Assembly: GCA_032622095.1 (NCBI GenBank)
Contig: CP136065.1
Coordinates: 241,471,530 to 241,535,529 of the forward strand
Origin: Siphonodentalium dalli
Lineage: Eukaryota; Mollusca; Scaphopoda; Gadilida; Siphonodentaliidae
Direction: 5' to 3'
DNA length: 64,000 nt
The translations under genes and the position numbers were made by a program. Numbering within the stretch: the first letter of the stretch is position 1; every line of letters begins with the position of its first letter. Positions 13,157-24,045 of the stretch are shown here, piece by piece. The notes under the pieces are model-generated. The model was given only the letters and a program-made list of their open reading frames with translations. It did no database searches and had not been told where the DNA came from.

Positions 13157-14265
13157 GCATCACTTATATCGGATATCAGTGAGTGACTTCGAGATCGGCT
13201 GCAGCTTCGGTCACAGCCGATATCGGAAATAAGTCTGCCCATGTCCACATCGTATTACCGATCAGGATTACCACCGGTCACGATGCGGTTCACTACCGGC
13301 TGTTTTGACAAAAGCGTGCCACGTGGCATCATTGTAGTTGGGTCATTTTCGCCCTACATTCTGTGGAAGGTGTGAATTTTTTCTCTCTTCGTGTATAGGA
13401 GTAACTGGGCTAGCGGAGGACACCGATAAATCTGATAAGTATACAATATATGTTCACTTATTCTTATATTTGTAACGCATGTTTACCATTGTGTTTCATT
13501 ATTTCGAGCAGTAGCTGATATGGATGGTTCATGTTTTATTTCTTTATGCGGTATTCTCGTGGTACGAAAAGATAGACCATTTACTAAGTCATTCGCCTAA
13601 TGTATACGTTTGTATGTTCGATTTGTGGCCATCTGGGACGTTTTGAACATAGATACCCATGAAATGAACGGGTACGGATCTGTACCGGCAGGTGATGCGG
13701 ATGTGTACCGGCAGCCACCCGCATCCGGCACAAAATATTGAACGGTGCCGATCCGCATCCTGTTTTTTGAAACCCATGAGTATGGAAATCGATACTACGC
13801 GTTTAATTTACATTCAACTTGACAAACCATATTGCCATTTTGTACAGTTATGGACATTCTTGTATACGCAAAAGAAATAAGAGAAAATTCCATGCATTTG
13901 CATCATGTATTGTGCCAATGAAGATAAATAATGGGCCACGTGCAACTAGATCCTAGTAACATATGCTACCTCTAAGGTTATCGTAGGCGATTATTTTATA
14001 TTTTCTTGGCGTGGCCATTTTCTAATGTATGTAAGAAAGACGGCGGCAACAAACTTTGTGTGGGTTACATTCAGATATATAATATAATTAACGTTTTAGT
14101 CGACCTACCGTTACACAAATTGCCACTTTCAGCCGGTAGTGATCCGCATCGAGACCAGTGGTAATCCGGATCGGTAATACGGTGTGATGTCCATATCCGA
14201 GGAATCTCGAACGACTATGACCGCGGCTGTAGCCGCAACGAATGCTACTTTCAGTATCCAATACA
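13157..14265. mobile_element. Inverted-repeat element of about 1.1 kb with GC-richer arms
   Basis: The left arm (13157-13310; e.g. CGTATTACCGATCAGGATTA and CACTACCGGCTG) is matched in reverse complement by the right arm at about 14,125-14,260 (CAGCCGGTAGTGATCCGCAT). The arms are about 100-150 bp with about 820 bp between them. A shorter inner palindromic part is rich in CCGCATC / GATGCGG (13,660-13,770). No transposase ORF; the exact ends are unclear. Confidence 0.65.
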
Positions 14266-14969
14266 AACAACATGAATTCCCTGTAATTTAATCATCGAAT
14301 TTGGGATCTGGTATCATAAACTATATAGGGTTATGTGTTGATCAGACGCAATGCTGTATATTTTATACTTTAAGAGCATTAATTATATATAAATATACAT
14401 TATTAGTTTATATATATATAGGCCTAGGCGTGTATATACGATCGGTTATATCGAAATTCGGAATTAACTATAAGCCCCATCTTTCCAAAAATAGTTTCAT
14501 AAAATTAGATAGATAAGTGTTTTCCTGAAACAACCATCGAACCCAAAGATAAAAATCTAAATGTATCAACTACACATTCATTTGTTTCATTCATTCAATC
14601 ATTGTCCGCCTTTTTCATTTATTCAGCAGTGGTCGCCATTTTGGATTTGATCGGTAGTACAGGAACTTGCAACCAGGATTTGGTGGAAATGTGACGTCAC
14701 ATATCCTGGTCATGGTAACTTCGAGGTCCCAAATCCGACTGGCTGCAGCTGAAAAATTTCAGAAAGATTCAGTCATGAAAGTATTAATCGATGATGATGA
14801 ATTACCATCTTGATCGATCGTGGCTTGATGTTTCACACTGAATGCATGAGCGACCGACACCCAAATAGATAGTGTCTACTAGAAAAGCGGAAGAACACAA
14901 GAGCCCGGATACATCCATTGTCCACATTGTCCTCGCATTTAACACAGGTTCAGAAGATAAGACATGGAA

Positions 14970-15105
14970 TAGTATACATAGATGAATTGATTGGAAAGGG
15001 GATTAAACAACAAGCCCAAGGGCTTCTAATAAGTTGCCCCCATTTTGTTTGACGGTCCCTCTTCATTAAGTGGAGAGGGGGCTCGGACGAGAAGGATTGG
15101 AAATA
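14970..15105. repeat. Dispersed repeat, copy 2
   Basis: GGAATAGTATACATAGATGA, CAAGCCCAAGGGCTTCT and TAAGTGGAGAGGGGGCTCGG match the repeat at 4300. No GA tail here. Confidence 0.6.
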
Positions 15106-15171
15106 TCACGTTTGTATAGTGATAGTATCGAGTGAAGTGGAGGGATAGTTCTTGTGTTCTTCTTGGTTTCT

Positions 15172-15698
15172 TACACTCTTAGAACAAATGTGTATAAATA
15201 CTACACAAAATGTGTTACATTTGATCTTAAACAAAATTGTGTAGAAATGACACATGACATATAATTATTAAATGTGTCGGTGGAATATCATCAACGTTGA
15301 ATATGATTGAATATGTGAGTGTATCATAGTTATTAGATGAAATGTGTTCTATTGGAGACACAAAACTCGTAAAGGCTACCACAGAACAAACAATTGGCAG
15401 CAGCTTTAAACTTTGTTATACACTATGTTTGTGTAAAAACTGAACAACACATAATTGTGTAGCACAAAGTTTTAAAGCAGCTGCCAACTTGTTATTATGG
15501 CAGCTTTTACGAGGTTTATGTCTCAAATAGAACATATCTCATCTATTAAATATAATATACTCACATATTCACTCATATTCAATGTTGAGAAAATTCCATC
15601 GATACATTTATGTCATGTTGTATTTCTACACAATTTTGTTTAAGATCAAATGTAACACATATTGTGTAGTATTTATACACATTTTTTCTAAGAGTGTA
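15172..15698. mobile_element. Large near-perfect foldback element with ACACTCTTAGAA ends
   Basis: ACACTCTTAGAACAAATGTG at the left returns as CACATTTTTTCTAAGAGTGT at the right. Most of the 527 bp is one palindrome, including ATCTTAAACAAAATTGTGTA and its complement. The centre is near 15,435 (TGTTTGTGTAAAAAC). No ORF. Confidence 0.8.
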
Positions 15699-16057
15699 TA
15701 TAGATACGATCCGAGTTTCTAGTTGACACGATCCGAGTTCCTTATAGACACGATCCGGGTTTCTTTGTGTGCCGTTACCCAATTTATTAAACATCCCCAA
15801 CGAGAGACTATTTAAACAAATATATTAACGTATACCGCCATATATAAAATTATTGTCACTTCTTAACTTTGTTTCATGTAATTCGTCCATTTTGTCTTGT
15901 TAGTCCGTGTTTATGTCCATTTGACCATATATGGTGTAACGTACAAATAAACATGATCGATTGGTTACCAAATGTCGATGCTTCCATGTACTATACTTTC
16001 CGCTGTTCACTGTTCGGTGAGTAGAATATAGTTCTGCAGCAGAATGATCTGCCATAA

Positions 16058-17130
16058 TGGTATTCCGGAGTATACGGGGTGGTGAGAGCCTCGGGTGGTT
16101 CCGGGGTATACGGTGTGGTGAAAAACTCGGGTGGTTCAGGAGTCTACGTGGTGGTGAAAGACTCGGGTGCATGGTTCCGGAGTCTACACGGAGCTGTGTT
16201 AGACTCGGGTGGTTCCGGAGTTTATACGGAGGGGTGAAAGACTCGGGTAGTACCGGAGTCTAGACGGAGCTATGTAAGACTCGGGTGGTTCCAGAGTCTA
16301 TACGGAGTTGTGAAAGCCTCGGGTGGATCCGGACTCTATACACAGCGGCTAAAGACTGAAAGTCTCTGTGGTTCCGGAGTCTATACGGAGCTGTGTTAGA
16401 CTCGGGTGGTTCCGGAGTTTACGGAGTGGTGAAAGACGCGGATGGTTTCGGACTCTACGGAGCGGTAAGTCTCTGGTGATTCCGCAGACTCCGCTGTCTA
16501 TGTATCGGTGAAAGACTCGGTGTTTCCGGGGTCTATATATATATACGTAGTGGTGTAAGACTCGGGTGGTCCGGACTCTACGCAGGGGTGAAAATCTCGG
16601 GTGGTTCCGGAGTCTATACGGAGTGGTGTAAGACTCGGGTGGTTCCGGCGTTTACGGAGCGGTGAAAGTCTCGGGTGGTTCCAGAGTCTATACGGAGTTG
16701 TGTAAGACTCGGGTGGTTCCGGAGTTTACGGAGCGGTAAGTCTCTGGTGGTTCCGCGGTCTATGTAGCGGTGAAAGACTCGGTGGTTCCGGAGTCTATAT
16801 ATACGTAGTGGTGTAAGACTCGGGTGGTTCAGGAGTCTATATGGGGTGGGGTAAGCATCGGGTGGTTCCGGAGTTTACGGAGCGGTGAAAGTCTCGTGTG
16901 GTTCCAGAGTCTACGGAGTGACGAAAGTCTCGGGTGGTTCCGGGCTCTACGCAGCGGTGAAAGTCTCGGGAGGTTCCAGACTCTATACGGAGTGGTGACA
17001 GACTCGGGTGGTTCCGTACTCTATATACGGAGTGGTGAAAGACTCGGGTGGTTCCGGACTCTGCGCAGTAATGAAAGACTCGGGTGCATGGTGCCGGACT
17101 CTACTGAGTGATGAAAGTCTCGGTGATTCT
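16058..17130. repeat. About 1.07-kb minisatellite of about 38-44-bp degenerate units
   Basis: The core GACTCGGGTGGTTCCGGAGT followed by CTATACGGAGCGGTGAAA is repeated about 25 times with variation. The plus-strand ORFs through it (GWFRSLRGGE-type peptides) are repeat translations. Confidence 0.95.
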
Positions 17131-17739
17131 GATGTCTCTCCATTTATAATTTAATCAAGTACCCTGTCTCCATCTGTGGCGTGGTGCATGGTAGGATATG
17201 TTAAAGGACCCATCATTATGCCATTTGATCACATTTATTTGGTTATATACGGTCCTGTGATATATACGAATCGACCAAATTCGTCCTGCGATCAAAAGTA
17301 ACTAATCCAGTTTATATTGCCGGTCCTTCTCGTGCTAAGAAATCAAAATGGTGGATGGTTGCGTGTCGAGCGGGTGATGACTCTGAACACTAATTTGTTA
17401 TTCTCTGTGTGCCCAATGGTCCGCTCGTTTCTGCCGTTCCTGCGATTAGATGTATCAGATATAAAACGGTAATTACCTGTCGGTATTAAACAACAAAAGA
17501 CTGTAAATTACTGCTTATCTATAAGATCAAATAGCATCAAAGGACCGCCCGGTAATCACAACAAAACGTGTTAATTGCCCACCAAGGTAGGCAAACAGAG
17601 AATCGGGCGAAACAATGCGTGTGGGTCTAGAGGTAAGTATGTAGTTTGTAATGTTCTCTTTGATGAAGCTGGTATCAGTGGGATCCTTTGGCTGACTCGG
17701 TCGTGGTCTGTAATAACTTGCACCGGTGGATGTTTGCTC

Positions 17740-18006
17740 TTATGGCCCTAGCTGTGTTAGGATATTAGGTCGTGAGGGGAATACCTTGTGATACTTAGAA
17801 CAGAAGCACCATGCACCCAGGTAATTAGGGACGCGTTCACCGATATTCAGACCGATCGATATACAAGCGGGGTGAACCCAAAACTTTTCATGTTCATACC
17901 ACACGTCCATCCATTTGTTACACGTGTGCCCCCTCCCACATCCCCCTGGCTCATTGTTAGCCACAGTCACAATAGCATTCTGCTGGCCACCTGGTAGACA
18001 GTGCAT
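17740..18006 (-). CDS. Candidate Cys/His-rich (PHD-finger-like) exon or fragment
   Basis: The minus-strand frame starts at ATG 18006 and gives 88 residues. The middle is unusually rich in Cys, His and Trp: C23, C29, then WVHPAC (W43, H45, C48), then WCFCSKYH (W66, C67, C69). W-x-H-x2-C followed by W and two Cys recalls the second half of a PHD finger, but the Cys spacing after W66 is not standard and the first Cys pair is weak. A possible donor (CACAAG|GTATTC) falls right after the Cys-rich part, and a possible acceptor AG lies just before the ATG, so it could be one exon or a relic from a mobile element. No neighbouring exon was found. It sits in non-repeat sequence. Confidence 0.3.
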   Translation of the reverse strand: MHCLPGGQQNAIVTVANNEPGGCGRGHTCNKWMDVWYEHEKFWVHPACISIGLNIGERVPNYLGAWCFCSKYHKVFPSRPNILTQLGP

Positions 18007-18892
18007 CTCACATGATAAGTGTGTTGTTGATTATTATTGTGTTGTATGGTCTGGTCGTATATAATTATGCTTACCGGACTTAGCCTGTTGATTGGACCCG
18101 GTGTGGTGTAATTTTACAAGCACAAATACACTTTATTTAAAAATAAGAAGAAGATCGATATGATTGATTCAAAAGGGTTTGGTTTAAACAGTATTTATTT
18201 TTCCCTCTATGGACATTCAGATAAATAATTACAATAGGTACAAATTTAGAAGAAAATGGGATTAGGCAAGAAGCAATATGCTTATTTGAAGCCCTCTCCC
18301 TTGACAATGGCGCGGCCCTACTTGACTGCAAGTCAAGTAGGGGTAAATAATAGAGGCATAAAAAGATCCATAAATATGAGAAAATATGAGGTGGAGGCGA
18401 GACAGGGACAGACGATAATGTCAGAATTTAGAAAGAAGATAAGAAAGTACAGAGTGTGAGGTGTAATGATATATCTGAACATGCATATAATTAATATCAA
18501 ATAAACCAAAAAGATATATAACTAATCTCAAGAAAATAAAAAGTATTTATACATAATATATGAATGTGAAAATATCCATTTGAAAATAAGGGTTTGTGAC
18601 GGTTGTGTCTAACCCTCCCCACCGAACCGAGGCTCATCTCCGTCGTCCATCCGCGCCATTGAGAAGTACAACCTACTAACTCGGTCTATACTAAATACTC
18701 ATACTCAATATATCCCACATCTGTTGAAATTATTATCTGAACATTTCCCATCGATTAGAAATCATAGCACACAATTAATGTCGTCACGTCGTGATATGGT
18801 TAAAGGGATTCTGTACCCAAATGTTGTTGTTGGTTTCTTTAGTCTCTGAGTTGTGGAATAAGGCAACCAGATTTCCATTATTTGAAATTCTG

Positions 18893-19380
18893 TTAAAGGT
18901 ACTCAACCCGTAAAGAGGGTCCCCATCTCAACAGATTCCAACAACAACAATCCGATCAGAGTGTCCTATATTACTATTTCTTTGACTTTGGGGGTAAAAA
19001 ATATTTGATTCGAGTCGAGGAACCCATCAAACAAAGCTCAGAGTTATTAGATATTGATTTTTGAAAATTCTTATGTTCTCGAGATGAGTACCAATAACTA
19101 CCGTCAATTTGGTAACCTGCTCGAGATATTACGCCAAAATTCTATTCAAACAGACAAGGATGGATAACTCTATAATCAAGTGGGTGAAAATAACGAATTT
19201 TTGACATTCTTCTGGGCCAGAAAGAATTCGCGATAATGAAAAATAATAGATTTCTAAAATCGATATCTAACAAATCTGAGCTTTGATGGGTGACTTCCTC
19301 GACTCGAATCAAATATTTTTGACCCCCGAAGCCATTGAAATAGTAATTGAGAGGAGTTTTATCGGGTTGAGTACCTTTAA
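18893..19380. mobile_element. TTAA-ended MITE family with TIR AGGTACTCAACCC, copy 1
   Basis: Ends TTAAAGGTACTCAACCCG / GGGTTGAGTACCTTTAA, about 488 bp. Subterminal blocks include ATTTGATTCGAGTCGAGGA on one side and its complement on the other. TTAA at both ends suggests a piggyBac-type TTAA target, though TTAA could be part of the terminal repeat. Confidence 0.78.
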
Positions 19381-19668
19381 GTACGAAGTAATGTTACGGA
19401 TGGCAGATTAGCCGGAATGCGAAAATACCAATTTTTGGACAGTTTTCAAGCAAAATTTAATGTATCAAATAAATGTTATATTATATGCATACTAGTCCTA
19501 TATACTCATTAAGTCATTGTATAGTCACTAGTCAGTGAGTGGCTTGAGTTTACGCCCAGTATCAACATAAATTTTTACACGATCATGTGTGATGTGTGCC
19601 ACGTTTTATCCAATCCACTATCCGCGAATTATTTTGATTATGTCTTGTTTACGGAAATTCGTAATTTA

Positions 19669-20113
19669 AAGGTAATCAATCCGATTTGATGGTCCCCATA
19701 TCATCAAATTCCAACAACAACACAATTTTGCTAAATGCCGCTTCAGTTATCAGAATCAATTATTTACCCAAAAATAATCCTAACCACAGTCAACTATAGT
19801 ATAAAATTGCCCAAAACCTGTTATTTATCAACATTTTGGTCAACGATATTTTGCCGGTTTGTCAACTATCTGACACAAAGAAGCCACTTTATTATAGAGT
19901 TATCCATCTTCATCCGCAATTTGGTCAGAAAAATTCCTCTCGTCGACTGTTTACTGGGTCATTTAAAAATTTAAAGAACACATTTCAAAGTCGATATCTG
20001 TGTACTCTGAGCTTTGATGGGTGGGTTCCTCGACTCGAATCAAATATTTTTTGACCCCGAAGCCAAGGAAATAGTAATTTGCGAGCGTTAATTCAGATTG
20101 AGTACCTTTAATT
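19669..20113. mobile_element. TTAA-ended MITE family, copy 2 (diverged)
   Basis: Ends TTTAAAGGTAATCAATCCG / GATTGAGTACCTTTAA. Shares CCTCGACTCGAATCAAATAT near the right end with copy 1. The inner part is mostly different. Confidence 0.72.
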
Positions 20114-20593
20114 TATGACTCCAGCCATAAATTAAATTTATATCAAATTATTAACTTTGAATTTAAGATAACATATTAACCTGAACGTTTACAGAATACA
20201 TCTTCGACTCAAATTACTTAGTTTTCTATATATATAATATCGATATTAGATCGTTGTTATCACCGGGAATTTATTGAAAATTGCGTACAGTACCCCTTTA
20301 ATGTGTACATGCTGTATATTCAGTGGTGTAGATCACGGATGATTGGCTTGTGAAAAAGAAATCACCATGAAGGCGTGAATGCCTCGCGTTCATTGTTATC
20401 GAGGTGACGTGTTGATGGTGTTGAGTACCGTGTTGCTAGTTTGGTCGACGTACACCAACCTGTCGGCAGCGACATTTTAAATGAATTACAAAAAGTTAAA
20501 TACATGTGTTATTTTTTAATAACTATTCACAATTCGATAAAATTGTTTTCTGTTTTGTTTTCATTTTGAAAAAAATGTTAACACATTTTGGAA

Positions 20594-20769
20594 GTAATAT
20601 ACAGGTAATATACAGGTAATATACAGGTAATATACAGGTAATATACAGGTAATATACAGGTAATATACAGGTAATATACAGGTAATATACAGGTAATATA
20701 CAGGTAATATACAGGTAATATACAGGTAATATACAGGTAATATACAGGTAATATACAGGTAATATATAG
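20594..20769. repeat. 16 units of an 11-bp tandem repeat
   Basis: GTAATATACAG is repeated 16 times with almost no variation, only the last unit changed. The minus-strand ORFs read as a periodic peptide and are artefacts. Confidence 0.97.
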
Positions 20770-21442
20770 TATTTTGATGGGAATAAGTGCCTGCTGAAAG
20801 ACTCAGATGTTCTAAACCCTGATACCGATGGAATGCGTTGGTGCTGTCTGGTGCAGTTTTCTGGTGTCCCCAACAAAAAGATGTCATTAAAATCAAAATG
20901 ACATAAAAATATGCTTGTGGTTTTTACTGATCGAGCGGTTTCACGTCACAAAGGGGTAGCTTAATCCATCAGTTAATGCAATCCAATTGCATATTATAAT
21001 TAAGTTTTTAGGGCATAAATTTTTCATGCACGAATTTAGTCTTCGGCGTTGCTTCTATGTTTTAGAGAATATATAAACTAATTATTTTTGGAGGCAAATG
21101 GATTATAATTTACACGAATGGATGGATTGCAATTGTATACAGTCATGACATACATATGGACATATTATGCATTTATATTAACAGTCATATTATAATTCAC
21201 GATAATACAATGTAATAATTAATAATAAATTAAATATGACCTGGCCGCCCGGTCTAGCGTCGCACTAATACAAATCGACGTGTCTCAGTGCTTTGTGTAT
21301 GTAAATCGGAACATACCTGGAGCATATGAAACTATGACTAGACCATTGCAATGTATACTTCTGTAATTCAGTAGCAGAATCGATTTATTATAGAAAGGGT
21401 TTAAGAATGTTTATTATTCCCAAAATACTCCTGGATACATAG

Positions 21443-21591
21443 AGGATCTCACATGAGTTTCTATTTTATACGGAATTTATCAACCGAGTTCACTAAATTC
21501 GATTTGAGCCGAGGTTTACCGAGGCTCAAATAGAATTTAGAGGACGAGGTTGATAAATTACGTATAAAATAGGACGAGTGTGAGATACCTT
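21443..21591. repeat. 150-bp palindrome
   Basis: AGGATCTCACATGAGTTTCT and CGAGTGTGAGATACCT are the ends of an imperfect inverted repeat. Its inner arms include TTTGAGCCGAGG / CCGAGGCTCAAA around the centre at 21,512. A TTTTATCACATGATC / TTATGTGATAAAAG pair (about 21,590 and 21,757) may be the outer ends of a longer element. Confidence 0.65.
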
Positions 21592-21931
21592 TTATCACAT
21601 GATCAAATAAACCCGAAGCAACGCGAAATATTCATCGAAAACAACAATCATAAACTACAGCGATCGCAAGTTATTTGAAGAACGCCGTGACGTCATCGCA
21701 CGCGCTGATATTAAACGTGTCTATTACCGATAATTATGAAACTGCTTTTATGGCCAAATTATGTGATAAAAGTATATATGAACTACTATTTACAAGAATA
21801 AACTACTCGAAAATACTATAAGATATATATGCACACCCTTATTAATTGATAGTGACATATATATTTTCAGTATGGAATCCTATACTAAACGCAATATTTT
21901 GTCCATATTATTTTAGACTAGTTTCCGTTAA

Positions 21932-22166
21932 ACCTTCCATGACTGGAACTTCCTGAAATGTTGCGAAAACCATGTGCCAATGCAATGAATGCTTACTCTT
22001 ATATATGATAATGCATTTGCCTAACAATATTTACCTTGACGTTGTAAGCTATAGTTCATTCTATTATATATGCGAGGCTCCCTCTGGGAGACGCTCCATA
22101 TAGAAGAGCATGCTCCGACACGTGATATTTAATGCAGTAACAGCGCAACCCCCCGTCATGAAAGGG
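21932..22166. mobile_element. piggyBac-type MITE, third TIR type, degenerate
   Basis: Left flank TTAA (21928-21931) and right flank TAAA (22167-22170). Ends ACCTTCCATGACTGG / CCGTCATGAAAGGG. Two decayed hairpins are recognisable by GCCAATGCA and TATATATGCGAGGC. Older than the other copies. Confidence 0.7.
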
Positions 22167-22961
22167 TAAAATATCAATCGTTCCAATTTAAAGAAAGTTA
22201 TTTTGGAGATTGTTTATAAATACACGGTATAGCACTATAGTCGTACTTCACTCTCTGTTTCACACTTCCTCTCACTCTCAGTTGTATTATACTTTATAAT
22301 GTTTCGTTTTCTCATCATTTTCATTTTCCCCTCAACCTGTTCTCTTCAATTCTGCCTCTTGCCAGACAATTTTTTTATTTTTTTATTTGTTACCATCGAG
22401 ACGTTTACAGAGGGGAGAAGACGTACAAAAGCAAGGCATGATTGTTGTCCGATCCCCTCTTCATTCATCATTGTATATATGGATATGTGATGGTATTTGA
22501 AACAAAATAAATATTGTTTACACTAATTTGACCGACATGCGCACCAGTTCGGCAGTTCACAATTAAGCATATTACGTGTAATTTACGGGTTGCACCGAAA
22601 TACCACCTTCACAAACTCGGTTGAAATAATACAAAGATGTCTTATGAACATAATCATTGTGCAACTACGATGATAGGCACCATCTCTAAAGATGGCCATT
22701 TTGACCTCCATCTTGATTTAACTCAAATTTATCAAATTCCCCAAGGTTGTCAGCTAGTCAGCCTGTGGGTTCTTCAGAATGGTGTTCTATACCACCGTAA
22801 TTCGGTGAGAGAAAAAAACTTTATACGCGAAAACAAGTATTTATGACTTGGTGGTCCGGCTATGACAAGATACCTCAAAATAAGCGGTTTATCGTTTGTT
22901 GTTAGATCCTAGCTCTTCCATCCACCCTCTTCTAAAATATCGTATCTTAATCGTAATGTTT

Positions 22962-23430
22962 TGAGTGATATAGATGTGTTGAGGGCAGAATGAATACTGT
23001 TTAAATCAATTGATAGTGATATACATGTGTTGAGGGCAGCATGAATACTGTTTAGATCAATTGATAGTGATATACATGTGTTGAGGGCAGAATGAATACT
23101 GTTTAAATCAATTGATAGTGATATACATGTGTTGAGGGCAGCATGAATACTGTTTAAATCAATTGATAGTGATATAGATGTGTTGAGGGCAGAATGAATA
23201 CTGTTTAGATCAATTGATAGTGATATACATGTGTTCAGGGCAGAATGAATACTGTTTAAATCAATTGATAGTGATATACATGTGTTGAGGGCAGCATGAA
23301 TACTGTTTAAATCAATTGATAGTGATATAGATGTGTTCAGGGCAGAATGAATACTGTTTAAATCAATTGATAGTGATATACATGTGTTCAGGGCAGAATG
23401 AATACTGTTTAGATCAATTGATAGAGATGT
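22962..23430. repeat. Nine units of a 51-bp tandem repeat
   Basis: The unit begins GTGATATACATGTGTTGAGG and continues GCAGAATGAATACTGTTTAA. Copies alternate between AGAATG and AGCATG, and between ACATG and AGATG, suggesting higher-order duplication of pairs. Confidence 0.95.
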
Positions 23431-23495
23431 ACATCTACTGTAAACATATTTTTTATCCCAATCCTAATAAATGTAACATTTAACGAAAGTTTTGA

Positions 23496-23793
23496 CATAA
23501 GCGAAATAACTGAGTCGCGGCCATATTGGATCCATAGAACCCATTCCGCGGTTTAAGTGCTACAGGTCAAAGTTCTGGAGGTAAATTCCAGAATTCATGA
23601 ATTCAATATATGGAATGCACCTCCAGAACTTTGACCAGTAGTCAAGCTGTATAACTTAAAACGCGGAACGGGGGCTGGATGGATTGGTGTAAACAGTATT
23701 TATTTCAAAAAATCAAACATATAACATAGACACAATATACATGTGTATAATCTGGATGGATTAAATATGGCCGCGACTCAGTGAGAAGACTTA
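23496..23793. mobile_element. Foldback MITE with ATAAGCGAAAT-type ends, copy 2
   Basis: Shares GAGTCGCGGCCATATTGGAT, GCGGTTTAAGTGCTAC and a central AGTTCTGGAGG palindrome with the copy at 3105. The right end reads GGCCGCGACTCAGTGAGAAG. An extra segment (TGTAAACAGTATTTATTTC onwards) interrupts the right arm. Confidence 0.65.
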
Positions 23794-23859
23794 TATAATA
23801 TAGGTAGATTAATTGGAAATTGATCCAATGCACTTATATAATATAGGTAGATTAAATGG

Positions 23860-23989
23860 AAATTAACCAAATACCATTAACCCAAATGGCTTTTATTAAG
23901 GTTGCTCCCCTTTTGTTTCACGCCACCTCTCTATCAAGTGGAGAGGGGATCGGACGGAAATAAATGGAAATATTAGGGAGGGTGAGAAG

Positions 23990-24021
<32 letters not shown>

Positions 24022-24045
24022 CAGAGAGAGAGAGAAGGAGATAAT
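23860..24045. repeat. Dispersed repeat, copy 3, with GA tail
   Basis: CTCCCCTTTTGTTTCACGCC, CAAGTGGAGAGGGGATCGGA and GGAAATATTA match the repeat at 4300. It is followed by GGTGAGAAGGAGAGAGAGAG and a (GA)n run to about 24,040. Confidence 0.6.

Noticed and set aside
16057-17111. Plus-strand ORFs encoding GWFRSLR-type repeats
   Set aside because: They follow the minisatellite period, units vary in length out of frame, and no start or splice context is seen.
20523-20896. Minus-strand ORFs with periodic YYLYITCILPV
   Set aside because: The 11-bp tandem repeat reads open in more than one frame; a simple-repeat artefact.
22637-22846. ATG-initiated 69-codon ORF
   Set aside because: No motif, no splice context and no repeats of it; the length is within chance in this composition.
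20594-23430. Possible CRISPR array from regular repeats
   Set aside because: The 11-bp and 51-bp repeats are contiguous with no unique spacers, and the genome is eukaryotic.
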